NCBI GenBank assembly: GCA_022925895.1
Contig: JAKSYS010000015.1
Span: forward strand, 124,001-188,000
Length of the DNA: 64,000 bases
Reading direction: 5' to 3'
Source of the DNA: Fragilaria crotonensis
Taxonomy: Eukaryota; Bacillariophyta; Fragilariophyceae; Fragilariales; Fragilariaceae
Shown: positions 1-11,557 of the stretch, piece after piece
Layout: every line of letters starts with the position of its first letter
How positions within the stretch are numbered: the stretch's first letter is position 1
Position numbers and translations under genes: made by a program
The notes under the pieces: model-generated
What the model was told of the DNA's origin: nothing
What the model saw: only the letters and a program-made list of their open reading frames with translations
Database searches by the model: none

Positions 1-119
1 TGAGTGTTGAACGTGTAACATTTTCCGACATTCTGATGCGAGTGGATGAATATATTATGCGTGTGCGTAGTCCGAGAAGCTCTAACACATAAAACGGGGA
101 GTACGATTCACACAAAGCT

Positions 120-2436
120 GTGAACCTACATTCGGCATTCGATTACATACCTCCGTGGCGAGATCTGAACTTCGACGAAGTAGCATCAAGCAAAACAATC
201 ACCGTCATGTCGGAAGAAGGAGAAGTAGTGAAGCAAGAAGAATCGATTCCACCAACCGAAGATTTGGATGTCATTACACCTGTATCCGACCTTTCCAATC
301 CCAAGAGGATCATCTGGGTCGTTACGACCGCTTCGTTACCTTGGATGACGGGTACTGCCGTCAACCCGTTGTTGAGGGCCCTCTATTTGACACGAGGACG
401 TCCCAAAGACTACGTGACGCTCATGATTCCGTGGTTGAAGGACGAAAAGTCGCGAATTCAACTGTACGGCAAGGACAAGGCATTTGCGGACAGTGGCGAG
501 CAAGAAGCGTGGATTCGAGAGTTCTGTCGTGAACGAGCCAACTGTCGAGAAGAGGAGAAAAATCTGAGAATTCAATTCTATCCCTCCATGTATCAGCAAT
601 CCTTTGGTTCCATCTTTCCACTGGTGGACATTTGCAATCTCATCCCCTACGCCGAAGCCGACGTTGCAATCCTAGAAGAGCCTGAACACTTGAATTGGAT
701 TCGTGTCCCCGGAGTCGGAGTCGCGGATGAGAGCCCTGAAGAAGCCAAGAAGCATGAGGATCCAGAACATCGAGATATGCGCCAGCTTGGTTGGGCCCAC
801 AAGTTCCGTCATGTTGTTGGAATTCTTCACACAAATTACGGTGCCTACATGAAAGACTATGCGATGGGTGCCAGCATCGTTGCTGCCCCGGCGATAACCT
901 TGTTGAGTTCGATCGTTGTTCGTGCCTATTGCCATCGCGTCATCAGACTCTCAGACGTACTCCCATCGTTGGCACCCAACAAGGAAGTGACTTGTAACGT
1001 TCACGGTGTCAGGTCCGAATTTCTCGAGCCAGCCGTCATTTCCAAAGAGGAGTCGCCAGATGCTCCATTCGCGTCAGTGTATTTCATCGGAAAGGTCATT
1101 TGGGCCAAGGGGTTTGACAAGGTTCTTGAAGTACAAGAGCTTTACAAGAAGGAAACTGGGAACTACTTCGCTATGGATATATATGGTGGAGGAAACGACG
1201 AAAAGGCCATCTCGCGCGCACTCTTGGGCCGCAGAAACAAGCATCCTGACGAGGTGAAAGGTGAGGTTGATGCGAAACAGGCGAGCGAGGAACCTACTGA
1301 GGAAGATCTCAAGGCATTATCCGTCTTTAGTAGCGAATTGTCCCTTCGCAGTATGGTTGCCGAGAAACTGGAACTAGCCGCAGACCAGCAATCCATTGAA
1401 GTTACCCCCTCTGAAGATGGTATTGCAGGGGAAGCTACGCAGGTCGACGAAAGGTGTACAAGTCCTACTCCTGACGCCACTGAGAGATGCACTAGTCCGT
1501 TTGCCATCATCCGGGAGCGATGTACCAGCCCATTCTCAAACATTCGTGAGAGATGCACTAGTCCCTTCTCAAACATAAGCGAAAGGAGCACAAGTCCGTA
1601 CCCTCAATCGGCAGAGAATGGTTCCAATCCATTGTCCATAATCAGCGGCATCTCAGGAAAAACGCTTTCGACTGGCCGTGCGGCATCTCAAGCGATTTAT
1701 AAGCTTGGTGACAAGATGGTCAAAGCTGGGATTGCGATGTCGTTCACAGATAATGTTTCAGAAGAAGATCCTGAGCCTCAAAACGACAAGGCCCTCGATT
1801 CGAAAACGAAAAAGAAATTCTTTGATCCTCCGAAGTCGCGATACGAGTTTAGAAAGCATCCAATTCCTGCAAGATTCCTGGGTGTCAAAGATCATGCTCT
1901 AATGAGAGATATTCCTCAACACAAGATATTCCTCAACATGTCGACGACAGAAGTGCTTTGCACTACGACTGCGGAGGCGTTGGCTATGGGAAAGTTTGCT
2001 GTCATTCCTAATCATCGTAAGTTGTGCGACGTGGTTTGAAAATGATGGCAGGAGCATTTTTACACGTTTCTTAACGTTTTCGATCTGCCCATCAGCGTCA
2101 AATACATTCTTCTTGCAGTTCCCCAACTGTTTGGCCTATGAGAATATGAAGGAATGCGTGGATAAGCTTACTTGGGCAATGAACAACGACCCGACCCCCT
2201 TGACCGAAGACATTGCCCATCGCTTTACGTGGGAAGGGGCGAATGATCGACTATTTAAGGCGGCTGGCATAACGAAGCGCGAAGAGAAGGAAAGAATCGA
2301 TTCAGGGCAGGAGAAAGCAGACTACGAAGTTGCATGGCTTCATGTTGAGAATACCAAGAAAGGACAATTTCTGCACAACTTCTTTGCCCAGCCAGTCACG
2401 GAAAAGACCGCACAGGAAAAGACCGCACAGGAATAG
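120..2436 (+). CDS. DGD1: Digalactosyldiacylglycerol synthase (DGD1-type), 5' end uncertain
   Basis: GT-B glycosyltransferase that adds galactose from UDP-galactose to monogalactosyldiacylglycerol at the plastid envelope, making the thylakoid lipid DGDG. The family signature TTASLPWMTGTAVNP lies near residue 70, the donor-domain motif IYGGGNDE near 360, and STTEVLCTTTAEALAMGK near the C-terminus. An intron at 2017-2095 (79 bp, GTAAG..CAG) is placed because splicing gives NHPSNTFFLQFPNC, which matches the conserved DGD region; without it the frame stops at 2037-2039. The frame is open from a GTG at 120; the first ATG is at 207 (716 aa). A transit region and first exon probably lie outside or at the window edge. 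A ~200-residue acidic, Ser-rich insertion splits the donor domain and contains five 11-residue ERCTSP repeats (1449-1613). It converges on the RNF10-like gene, 53 bp away. Confidence 0.88.
1449..1613 (+). repeat. Five in-frame 33-bp repeats (ERCTSP-x5)
   Basis: Five contiguous 11-residue units beginning ERCTSP (the last is ERSTSP) lie inside the insertion that splits the DGD1 donor domain. Each has a Thr-Ser-Pro core, a possible proline-directed kinase site (inference). Confidence 0.9.
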
Positions 2437-2489
2437 ACAGAATATCCATAATTTAAGTCCGCAAATGCACCAGCTGGTATGCCAAGTCA

Positions 2490-4621
2490 CTATGAACCTC
2501 CTCGTTGCCCACCAGTTGAAAACAGGACGATCTTCTCCTTATTCTTTGATTTCTTGCCTTTCTCGGCTCCCATAGGTGGAGCCATTCGAAGGACTTCAGT
2601 TCTCTCAACGGCTTTGGGTGCAACATTGATTTCATTCCAACTCCGTGCCCATAGAGGCGTAGGTGTGGGAACGGGTGATACTTCCACTACGTTTGGAAAT
2701 GCACTAGCTCCAAGCGACGGGAATGCATCCTGCGTCATAGCGATGGATGATTGCGTATTCACAACAGCTCTGAAATTAAGGGCCGTATCTGTAGCAGGGC
2801 GCAAGGAGGGCGAACGCGTCGCTTCTGCAGCTCCAATCGAAGGACCAAACTCGTCTCCAGTCATTGCGCCATGTTCTGGATCTAGTTCATAATGAAAGAA
2901 ATCGTCAGTCAGATCAATGCGCTGCATCCGTGCTTTTAATTCGTCAATTCGTTGCTGCTCCTTCCGCTTTTGGAGCTGGTCAATGTTTTTCTCGGCAACA
3001 GCTCTATTTTTTCGCCGCTGCTTGCGCTTTTCAAACTCTTTCCTGAAGGCTTGCTTGGTCTCCTTGCTGAGAATACGATTCAGATCTAGCTCGACGAACA
3101 ACACATCCGTAAAAGCAGGTAGGTGAGAGAAAACAGGAAGTCGCTTTCGTATGTCGGGCGTCAGATTAAGGGTCTCAACTTCCAGAACGATTCCATCAAT
3201 CTCGTCTGGAAGTGGGCTTCGCTTACGAAGGTCGGTAGGAGAGGCATCCGTCGGAATCGGATCCTCTGGGGGATTTGTCGAGAATTCTGCTGCAAGGCAG
3301 TTCATATTGAACTTGGAGAGAAAACACAGCTGCCCATCGACAGACTGATAGAACTGAGAAGCATGTTCCTCCAGGTAGAGTGATGCGGGAAGCTGAGGTA
3401 AAACAGGTTCCGGTCTTCGTTTTTGGTCGACTGCTTTCCCACTGTCGACAGAATCGATCGAATACCCTCGCGTCTTTCTACCAAACTTCCCTGAAGCATT
3501 GCCTCTGAGCCAACCGACTCGCCACGAGCGCGTTGAAAGTGGACTTCAGATCCCAGCGAGTCGCCTCGAGGACGACTCGAGAATCCTGCCGAGCCCACGT
3601 ATGTATCCACACCGGCCGAGTGACCATCCATAAGCTTGCAGTCAATAAGATTTTGATGAACTCTGGAAAACAAGTATTCAGGAATATGCTGGTTCACTCC
3701 CGCCTGATTTTGGCTGAACCGCTCCATTAGCGATTGCTCTTCCGGTAACTCTTGTAGAGCAGCATTTATTTCATTTTTAACTCTTTCTTGAGACATCTGT
3801 ACAAAGATGAGTTCAAGGTCTGGCCCGTGTCGCAGATCACGGGCATATCGATCTAAGTCGTCACGATTAGCACTCAAGAGTTGTTGGCACGCAACGGGGT
3901 CAATGTACGTGAATCTCGAGAACTTCGCGTCCATATCCGTCATGCACGGTATCGCATGCGGTGCAGAATGCTTCCATTGACCTCGCTGGGGAAGGTAGGA
4001 GCCGGGCAATCCTTAGTTCGGTGGAGTTTCACGAGCTTCATCCTAGTTTGAACACGAGGCGTCAGCACTGACTCGATCACAACTGGCCGAATATCGTCAA
4101 TGTGAATCGGCAAACTACAACAAGGGCAATTCACGCCGAGCGCTGCGTTTTCGGCGGTGCTTGTATGATTGTGCCGCATGAGGCAAGAGACAAAAGCAGT
4201 GACCACACTTGGTGATTCGAGGGCATGTAAAATTGTCCAAGCAAATCGGGCAAGTTTCTTGACTATCAGTCACATTGTGAGCATCGGTCGCAGGGCATAG
4301 ATATTTGACTATCCTCACACTTTCCCACGATACTGGCGTGTCATGCCCCTTGAACGAATACTCCTGTTTGGATTTTCTTGTCAGAGAAAAGCCATGGTAC
4401 GCCGACGAATGCAAAGGAAACATTTGAGAGGACGCTTTTCGTCGTGCCGACAAGCGATCTTGTTCGGATCGTCGATATTGCTGCAGGTCATGAGTTCTGT
4501 TCCTACCACCTGTTGTTCGTCTGGGTTGAGCTTCACGCTGCTGTGCAGGCGCCGTCGCAAAATGAAAGTTCAGAAGCTCCGGCGCAGCTGCCGACTGATG
4601 CAGATTTGCTTTCTTTCCCAT
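2490..4621 (-). CDS. RNF10-like RING-finger E3 ubiquitin ligase, frame broken
   Basis: Starts at ATG 4621. The N-terminus has the RNF10-family stretch LLNFHFA near residue 17. The C3HC4 RING follows (CPICLDNF, CGHCFC, then CPCC in a shifted frame). Beyond it come KFSRFTYIDP, a linker with repeats of the type RGESVGSE, the family block FYQSVDGQLCFLSKFNMNCLAAEF, a PDIRKRLPVFSHLP/VELDLN segment, and a basic coiled coil (KRKQRRKNRAVAEK). Family members act as ubiquitin ligases in ribosome quality control. The reading frame changes three times: inside the RING (~4185, two bases short or one extra), near 4020 (one short) and near 3490 (one short). No GT-AG pair fits at these points, so they are indels, either true decay or sequence error. 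Identity is good; integrity is doubtful. Confidence 0.72.
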
Positions 4622-5215
4622 CGTCGGCAGAACCTGAGTGTTAGCAGACGAGGTGTTTCTTCGTTCACGTTTGAAGTTGAAATTTCCGTATTCAGTTTTG
4701 CACCTGGTACGTTTTATGTCACCTCGCGAGTGTATTTATTCTTGCGGCAAAGTTTCCGCTCGCAACTCGCTATCACTTGCCATTCAACAAGGTGTGTCGT
4801 GTGTCGTGTGGTAAGCGAGACGTAAACAACGCTAGCTATCACAGGTTTGAGTTGGCGGAACCCTTCAACTCTTGGATGACGATGACGCAATTCAGTCAGT
4901 CTGATTGTGTCGAACGCTCAACGTCTGAGCTCAAGATTCGGGGCTGGTACCGGTAATGCGCGCCTACAGTACACGGAGTACTGGATAACTACCGTAGCAC
5001 TGTAGTACAGTGTAGTAGTAGTACTAAACAAAAGGGTACGCTGTGCCGGAGCGTCTTCTACTGGTATCGGCATACTGGTAACCTACTTCCCCATCCATCA
5101 TCTCAAGGCCATTAATCTAGACCTGGTACGAACCACTCCTGCATAACGTAACTTTGCTGCATCGGGAACCAGGTTGTCGATTTCCCTCAACGCCAATGAA
5201 TCACTGTCCAAGAAT
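4622..5215. other. Intergenic spacer
   Basis: Upstream region of the RNF10-like gene and downstream region of the ABC transporter. It holds a TACT/GTAC-rich tract at about 4965-5060. No coding region is supported. Confidence 0.6.
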
Positions 5216-7227
5216 TCAGAGCAAATCGGGCATCAACTCGCACAGTGCGCTGTTCTTCTTCTTCCTCAAATCTTGGAAAGCCCCCTTCTCCACGACACAA
5301 CCATCTTTTAGTACGATCACTTCATCCGCAAGCTCCAGAGATTTGGCGCGATGCGTAATCAAGAGCAGCGCTCGACCTGGACTCCCACGGCATGCCTCGA
5401 CTGCATCCGCCACCGCAGTTTCACCCTCATGATCCAAGGCCGACGTCGGTTCGTCCAATACCAAGATGCACGGATCCGAAAGTAAAGCCCGTGCAATTCC
5501 CAATCGTTGGCGTTGTCCTCCAGAGAGCTTTCCTCCGTTTGGACCAACTTGGTAGTTAATTCCGCCATCTAGCTCTGCAACGAACCCACAATTCGCAAGA
5601 TCCATCGCCTTCTGGGCTTCCTCCTGCGTCGCTGACGGAATGCAGTATCGAACATTCTCTAGAATGCTTGTATTGAATATGGCCGGACTTTGCGGAACCA
5701 CTTGAACAAGATTCTTTTGCGTTTCTCGATCAATGTCGTTGTAGTTGGTGCCGTCGGACAGCGTAATGCTACCCGAATGAGGTTTGTACAAGGCTGCCAA
5801 AAGAGATGCAATTGTAGTCTTGCCGCTCCCATTCTTGCCAACGACACAAGTAATCTTCCCGCGCTTCAGCGTAAGCGAAACACCTTTCAACACCTGCGCG
5901 TCCAAATTTGACTTGTAGGCAAACTCCACATTGTTAAGCGAAATGGAATCAATAGAATTCGTGTTCACATCGCCAGGAACTATGAGACATTCCTTTGTCG
6001 CTTTCTTTTCTTCTTCTTTATCTCCGATTAGACGGTACACCCGTGCGGCACTCACCATACCTTGAGTCATTTCGCCCAACGATTTGACGACACCACTCGT
6101 ACCTAGGCCTAAAAGAAAGGTATAGGTGGCGAAGCTGGTCAACTCCCCAGGACTCATGCGCCCCGCGGCAACAGCCTTCCCGCCGACGTCAAAGACCACG
6201 AAGAGTGCTCCCGAAGAGGCGGCAAAGATGAATCCCATGAAAGATCCGTTCGCTAACGACACACGACGACCAAGTCGAACGTATTCGTCTTGGAGCTGGC
6301 TGAATTGTTCGACTTCGTCGAGTTCTCTGTTCGACATTTTGACCATGGCGATATGAGTCAGTTTTTCTTCCGCAAAGGACGCTGCCAATATTGCTGTTTC
6401 TCGTTGTTTCGTTGCCACCTTTTTGATGAATCTCCTAAGGAGCATAGCTGCCACTCCGACGACAGGAACAACTCCAAACGAAACGCCAAATAGGGCCGGA
6501 TTGAGCCGGAACATGTTGTAGGTAGCAAAGGCAACACTACAAAAAGATCTGATGAAATTGGCAACGCTGCCCGTCACAGAATGTGCCACCAATGCCACGT
6601 CCTCATTCAAAATCGCGCCAATGGCTCCTGGCGACATTCCAGTCCCTGACAACAGTTTCTTCGTGGCCTTCTCATCTGACTTGCCCTTGGTGTCGTCCTT
6701 GGTCAACTCACCCGCATCGTTCGGTTCCCTCACATTTTCAGTTTGAAACCATTCCAAATCGCGCACAATCATCAAGGATCTGAATGCGTGAGCGCGCAAC
6801 CGGGATGAAATCGAATCTTCGGCTTGGTTCAAGGTTGTCGTGCGGAGAAACGAAGCAACTCCACCTCCTAGGGCTACAATGGCAATCGACGTCACGGTAG
6901 AGCTGGAAACACCTCCAGCTGAACAAGTGGCGGAACCAACATTCGTCGACTTTTGGTCCAAGAGTCGACCTATTAAGCGAGGTACAGCTGGGGCGACGAG
7001 GAATATTAGGAAAATACTTCGTTATTGGCATTGTTGACACTGACAACCGTGCACATGTGCTTACCTTGATTTGCAAGAACCGAAAAAACCATAGCGATTG
7101 ACCCAATGGCAATCGGCTTGATTTCCGTCATCAATTCATCTAGGAGTCGTTTCATAAGTTTCCTCTGCTCCTTCTTTTTCTTCGTCATCTTTTTCTCCTT
7201 GTTGCGCTTCTCATCCACGCGAGGCAT
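5216..7227 (-). CDS. ABC half-transporter, ABCB/TAP-like
   Basis: Two exons: 7227-7065 and 6987-5216, with a 77-bp intron (7064-6988, GTAAGC..CAG). Splicing restores VLANQAVPRLIGRLLDQ, the typical first membrane helix and loop of TAP-like exporters. The start is ATG 7227, giving 644 aa; a GTG at 7275 would add 16 residues. A Lys-rich N-terminus precedes an ABC transmembrane domain, then a complete ATPase domain: Walker A GKNGSGKTT, Q-loop, signature LSGGQRQRLGIARALL, Walker B CILVLDEPTSALD, and switch His in LLITHR. Half-transporters dimerise to export peptides, lipids or conjugates from an organelle or vacuole. The substrate and membrane cannot be told from sequence. Confidence 0.85.
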
Positions 7228-7275
7228 CTTCTGTCTTTTCTCGCCGTTCGGACAGTAATGGCACTTCAAGTTCAC

Positions 7276-7958
7276 GAGATCGTTTAGTTCCTATATGTGA
7301 TTGTAATAAAGTCTCTCCCTCTTGATCCATGAACCTTGGAACAGCCCACAAGTATAGAGAATGAAGTCAATGGCTTCACCATTTAGTGCAGCCAACAAAG
7401 CGCTGACGATTGACGAGAGAAGAATGCAAGACACAAGGCACTATTGTTCTATAGGGCGTAGTACGTAGCAGTAGTACGAGTTTCGAGTACGTCTACTGTT
7501 GTACCGGTAGTTTGTACTGTGGTACTGTGGATGTTGTGTACGTGTATACTACGGCAAAGTTTGTATTGTAAAATGCGACAACAGCAAACTGATGCATCTG
7601 TGGTCGCGAAACGTGCAACGGTCTGACGATGCCCAACTCTGCGTTTGCGTCACTGGAGTACGAGTATGTCGCGTGTCGCGTGTCGGATACCGGATACTGT
7701 ATATTGTACCGGTTAGATAGCCTCACACCTCACACCTCACAGTATCACATGGCTCTGAGTCTACAAGAGCTGGTCGTTCTGGATTACAGTAGTTGAGTAG
7801 TTGAGTGTTGAGTGTGCTTCTAGCTGAGGTCGGCTGGGGAGGTTTCTTGCTACACCATGAAACATTGAGGTGTCCCTCGTTTAGCAAGGAGATACCCCCA
7901 AATGAAAACATTATGACATATTTTGTGCAGCCGCAGCTCTATATTGTAAGAAAGACAA
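7276..7958. other. Intergenic spacer
   Basis: The upstream region of the ABC transporter and the 3' side of the nucleotide-transporter-like gene. GTAC/TACT-rich tract at ~7450-7560, and a tandem CTCACACCTCACACC word near 7722. No gene seen. Confidence 0.6.
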
Positions 7959-9583
7959 CTAAAGCACCTTGTCCTTACTCCCAGAGGCAGGCATGTGTGC
8001 CACCAATCGATAGGATACAATCCACCACAACATGGCCAACACACACGCCGTCCACGACAATATCTCTTGCAATCGCGGCCCTGCATATTTGGTCAACAGG
8101 GAAAGTACCACGGCCGTGAAGGATTTTGCAAAACGATTCGCCAACAGCCCAATCTCTTGCTTGGCAACGAACCGACTTTCGTAGTCCAGTGACGCAAACA
8201 GAATTTCGTTCGAAACGCCTCGCAATGAATACTCCAGTGTTTTCATGGTACAAAAGGCAGCAGCAACCGTCGTGAGGCCGGGATCTCCGCCCTGCAAGGA
8301 CATGAACAACAATATTGCCAACATTATCAAAGGCATAACTGGCCATAAGCGAAATAAGTCCAGATATGGAACTATCATTGGTATGATACAAAACTGGAGC
8401 AGTCCACTGGCTCCATTAATCCACGCGTAGCACTTGCAAAAGATAATTAGTGCATGAGGTTGTAGACACTTGAAGGTCACGCAACTGCACGGAGGCGGTC
8501 GCAAAGGGTACGCGATTGATTACTCACATTTCCGGTCCAACCAGCCCGTAATTGGTCGTTTCCAATGGACACTTTTACTTGTCGAACAAACAAAAAGGTA
8601 ATGAAAGCAGAGAGACATTGACAGAAAATTACTTCACCACACAAGTAACCGAGGATTGGTACTCTATGAAAGAGGGCGCGAGTTCTTCGATACAGCGATT
8701 GGGAACCCTTCTTGATGGTCTCAGGAATCTGCGCCTGCGCTGTTTTCACATTGGTTTGCTCTTCATGCGGGTCAAAACCGTTCTATACGTACGACAAAAT
8801 GAGACATCTCGACACGAACGAAACCCTCACGCATCTTTGATACTTGCGTCGTACCTTTTCCGCCATTTGATAGGCGAATTCGGCTCCCATGCCGCTGAGT
8901 ATCATGGTGACGGCGGCTACGACGAGTAATCCTGGAAGGGTCACCACGTCCGCCACGGGACCAACGGCAGATGCGGCCAAAGTGGAAGCCAAGGAACCAA
9001 TCCCTGCCACGGGAGCGAACCAAATGGATCCCTCCTTTGTTCCATGACCAATCGACCCAAGGAAAGCCCAGTGCTGTGTGAATAAGAGCTGTACCAGAGC
9101 ATTCTGGCTAACAAATAGGGAAAAGATACAGACTTTGGAAAGTGAATTCATGGGCGACGATTCTGTTGTACCAGACTCAGCATATCGCATTACGATACAT
9201 CCCAGCAGTAGGCTTGTTATTGAAAGTATATTCGAGCTTCGCAGTGCTATTCTCGGTCCATGTGATTCCAATATCGACGTATACATCTGAAAAAATAAGG
9301 GAGACAAGGGTCAGCCATGATTACCTCATCTTGGTCAATAAATGTCTGTCTCAACAATAAGATAACCTACCCAAAGCACGAAGAATGAGAATGGACCAAC
9401 GCACCCCACAGCCAGAGGCAAGGCTCGATCGCTTCGAAACCCTCGTGTCTCCGAAGTGAACAACGCCAAAATTGCCGACCGGGCAAATTCGTACGCCGAA
9501 AAATGAAGGGCGCTGGAGGCTCCCATTCCCAGGAGCGCGGCTCCCTTGGGACTACGAATGAGCTGAAACAGCGAGGATGTCAT
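7959..9583 (-). CDS. TLC/NTT-like major-facilitator membrane protein
   Basis: Four exons, all phase 0: 9583-9371, 9286-8855, 8782-8528, 8432-7959. The introns (84, 72, 95 bp) have GT-AG ends (GTAGGT, GTACGA, GTGAGT) and the product is 457 aa from ATG 9583. It is a polytopic membrane protein. The stretch KTLEYSLRGVSNEILFASLD and the following AKQEI..ANRFAKSF match the C-terminal block of ATP/ADP-antiporter-like (TLC/NTT) transporters, where KxLEYSLR is highly conserved; GWTGNCYAWINGASGLLQF fits the preceding helix. Bacterial and plastid members exchange ATP and ADP. This protein is more divergent, so its substrate is unknown. It is divergent from the AP2-thioesterase gene, sharing a ~560-bp upstream region. 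Confidence 0.72.
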
Positions 9584-10142
9584 GTTCTCGTGCAACGATC
9601 AGCAATACATGTGATGTTGCCTCTGTCTTATGGAGATTGGAGTAGTTGTCGCGATCCCAATGGAACAAGAGTCACGTCTTGAGGGCAACTGGAAAACGAA
9701 AAAACACGTCCGACAAACTGCGGTGGTACAGTACCGTAGAGAAAGTACCACAGTACTCCAGTACTAGTACTGGAACAACAGTACCTGTGCCACTACGTGA
9801 TACTGGAGTACTACCTGTAGTACAGTACTACTGACAAACAGACTCCATCGAAACATCGAAACAATGTCCACTCCTTGGAAGACTTCCCTCGCTTCAAGGA
9901 ACACATAGACGCTGAGGAGGAGGGATCCCATCAAGGAACCAATGCTGTGAAAACATAATCTTCCAACGCATCTGTCGCATCCAGAATAAGCAGTAGTTGC
10001 ACGCCAGTATCAGCAAGTGTTGGATGTTGAAGTGGGGCATCGCTTCAGATCGAAAGCAGCTGTGCATTTGATTTCTCATTGAAGGCTTTGACACTATAGT
10101 TCATAGAACAGCCCTGTTTGGTTGGGCTTTGAGAGTGTACCG
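9584..10142. promoter_or_regulatory. Divergent promoter region
   Basis: Spacer between the 5' ends of the NTT-like (-) and AP2-thioesterase (+) genes. A run of overlapping GTACTCCAGTACTAG-type words fills ~9725-9835. No TATA box stands out. Confidence 0.45.
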
Positions 10143-11552
10143 ATGATGAAATCTCCGTCCCGCAGCAAAAGTGGCTCAGCCAATGCTGTGAATGGGAAAT
10201 TCACACCAGCCTCTGCCACAAAGAAACCTCGCAAAAAGGCGCTTCCCAAAGCCGACCTCAACAAGATTGCTGCCAGGATTGGCAGTGATCAGGAAGAGAT
10301 GGCGAATGGAAGTAGGAATGAATTGACTGCCTTAACGTCTTCGGCGATAGGCCGTGGTGTGACGATGCGACCCTCGGGCAAATGGGTACGATTAGAAAAT
10401 GACTTTGCACCGCAATCTTTCGCTTCTTTATTCTAACTAATCCCTCTCACTCGCTCCTACACAAATCCTAATCAAACACGTGCAACGACTACAGCAAGCT
10501 CAACTTTACTTTGCAGGACAATCGCGTTATATAGGTGTCTTTGAGTCTCGCGAGAAGGCCACGCTGGCATATGAGATTGCCCGTGAAATCCTCAAGGGCG
10601 GAAACACTCCGTCAACACCAGGTGAAGCTGCGGAAAAGGCAGTCGAGGCGGCTCGAAAGGCGGCCTTCGAAGGTGTTCTCCGCGATGCAAGACCCGACGG
10701 TTCCCCTCCCACGACCGCTTCCCGGGTACTACCGCAAACTATGATGCATACAACACCTGCCGCGACTACCACACCCTCCACAAAGACACCCTCGACAACA
10801 GGATCCTCAACTCATAGCGATGGCAGGAGTTCTATGAGAGCACTTAAAGCGGCGGAAATATTGAAAGCAATTGGGAAGTCGATCGCTGCATCATCAGAGG
10901 AAGATGAAATGGAATCGGAATATGTTGGGGGAGAAGTCCTTAACCACAGTTCTTCGTCGACAATCGACGAGGGACAAGGGGACAGGCAAAAACAACAAAC
11001 ACGAATGCCCGCATTGGTAGATCGGCGCTCGTATGGAGAAGAACTGAAGGTTGCAGAATGGGAGTTGATGGATTATCGGGAAAAGAACGGATGGAAAGGC
11101 CGCGACATGGTGCACGATGAGAATGCTCCAGTTCGAATTCATCAGTACTTTGTGAAGTACGGGAACGGAATCGGTGACTTGGAGCGCGGTGGAGAGGGCA
11201 CTGCACTGACGGGTATTGTTCACTTCTCGCCAAAGGCAGAGTCTCACAGAGGAGTATGCCACGGGGGTTCTATGACAGCAGTAATGGACGATGTTGTCGG
11301 TTGGGTCGCGTTTCTGGCGTCTGGAACTTGTCAACCATGGTCTGGATACACAGTGCAGATTAACACTTCGCTTAGAAAGGCGATTCCGGTTGACTCTTGG
11401 CTGCTTGTCTCTGGGACGATAACCAAGGTTGAGGGAGGAAAGTCTCGGTCAATGGCAAAATTTTCGATCCGGCGAATGCAGATTTTGTGCACGCTGAAGT
11501 TGAAGGCCTGGTTATTTTGAACCCTGGAGTCCTTCCTGTTCCAACCTTGTAG
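10143..11552 (+). CDS. AP2-like domain fused to hotdog-fold (THEM4/4HBT-type) thioesterase
   Basis: Two exons: 10143-10385 and 10495-11552, with a 109-bp intron (GTACGA..CAG). Splicing joins GVTMRPSGKW to QAQLYFAGQSRYIGVF, forming a compact AP2/ERF-like DNA-binding fold (residues ~70-115). A Thr/Ser/Pro-rich linker follows. The C-terminal hotdog domain has SHRGVCHGGSMTAVMDDVVGW (acyl-CoA thioesterase His-Gly-Gly with downstream Asp) and YTVQINTSLRKAIPVDS. Near 11450 the frame shifts by one missing base: beyond it VNGKIFDPANADFVHAEVEG, the expected last strand of the domain, continues in a second frame to TAG 11550-11552. Left as read, the protein stops at 11520. A transcription-factor-like domain joined to a thioesterase is unusual; a fusion of two adjacent genes is less likely because the frame is continuous between them. 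Confidence 0.72.
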
Positions 11553-11557
11553 GAGTA

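Noticed and set aside
2017-2118. DGD1 intron ending at CAG 2116-2118
   Set aside because: That acceptor gives the wrong phase with the GTAAG donor; the acceptor at 2095 keeps frame and restores the conserved NHPSN..FPNC region.
4009-4206. Frame changes in the RNF10-like gene considered as tiny introns
   Set aside because: No GT-AG boundaries fit and the shifts are of one or two bases only.
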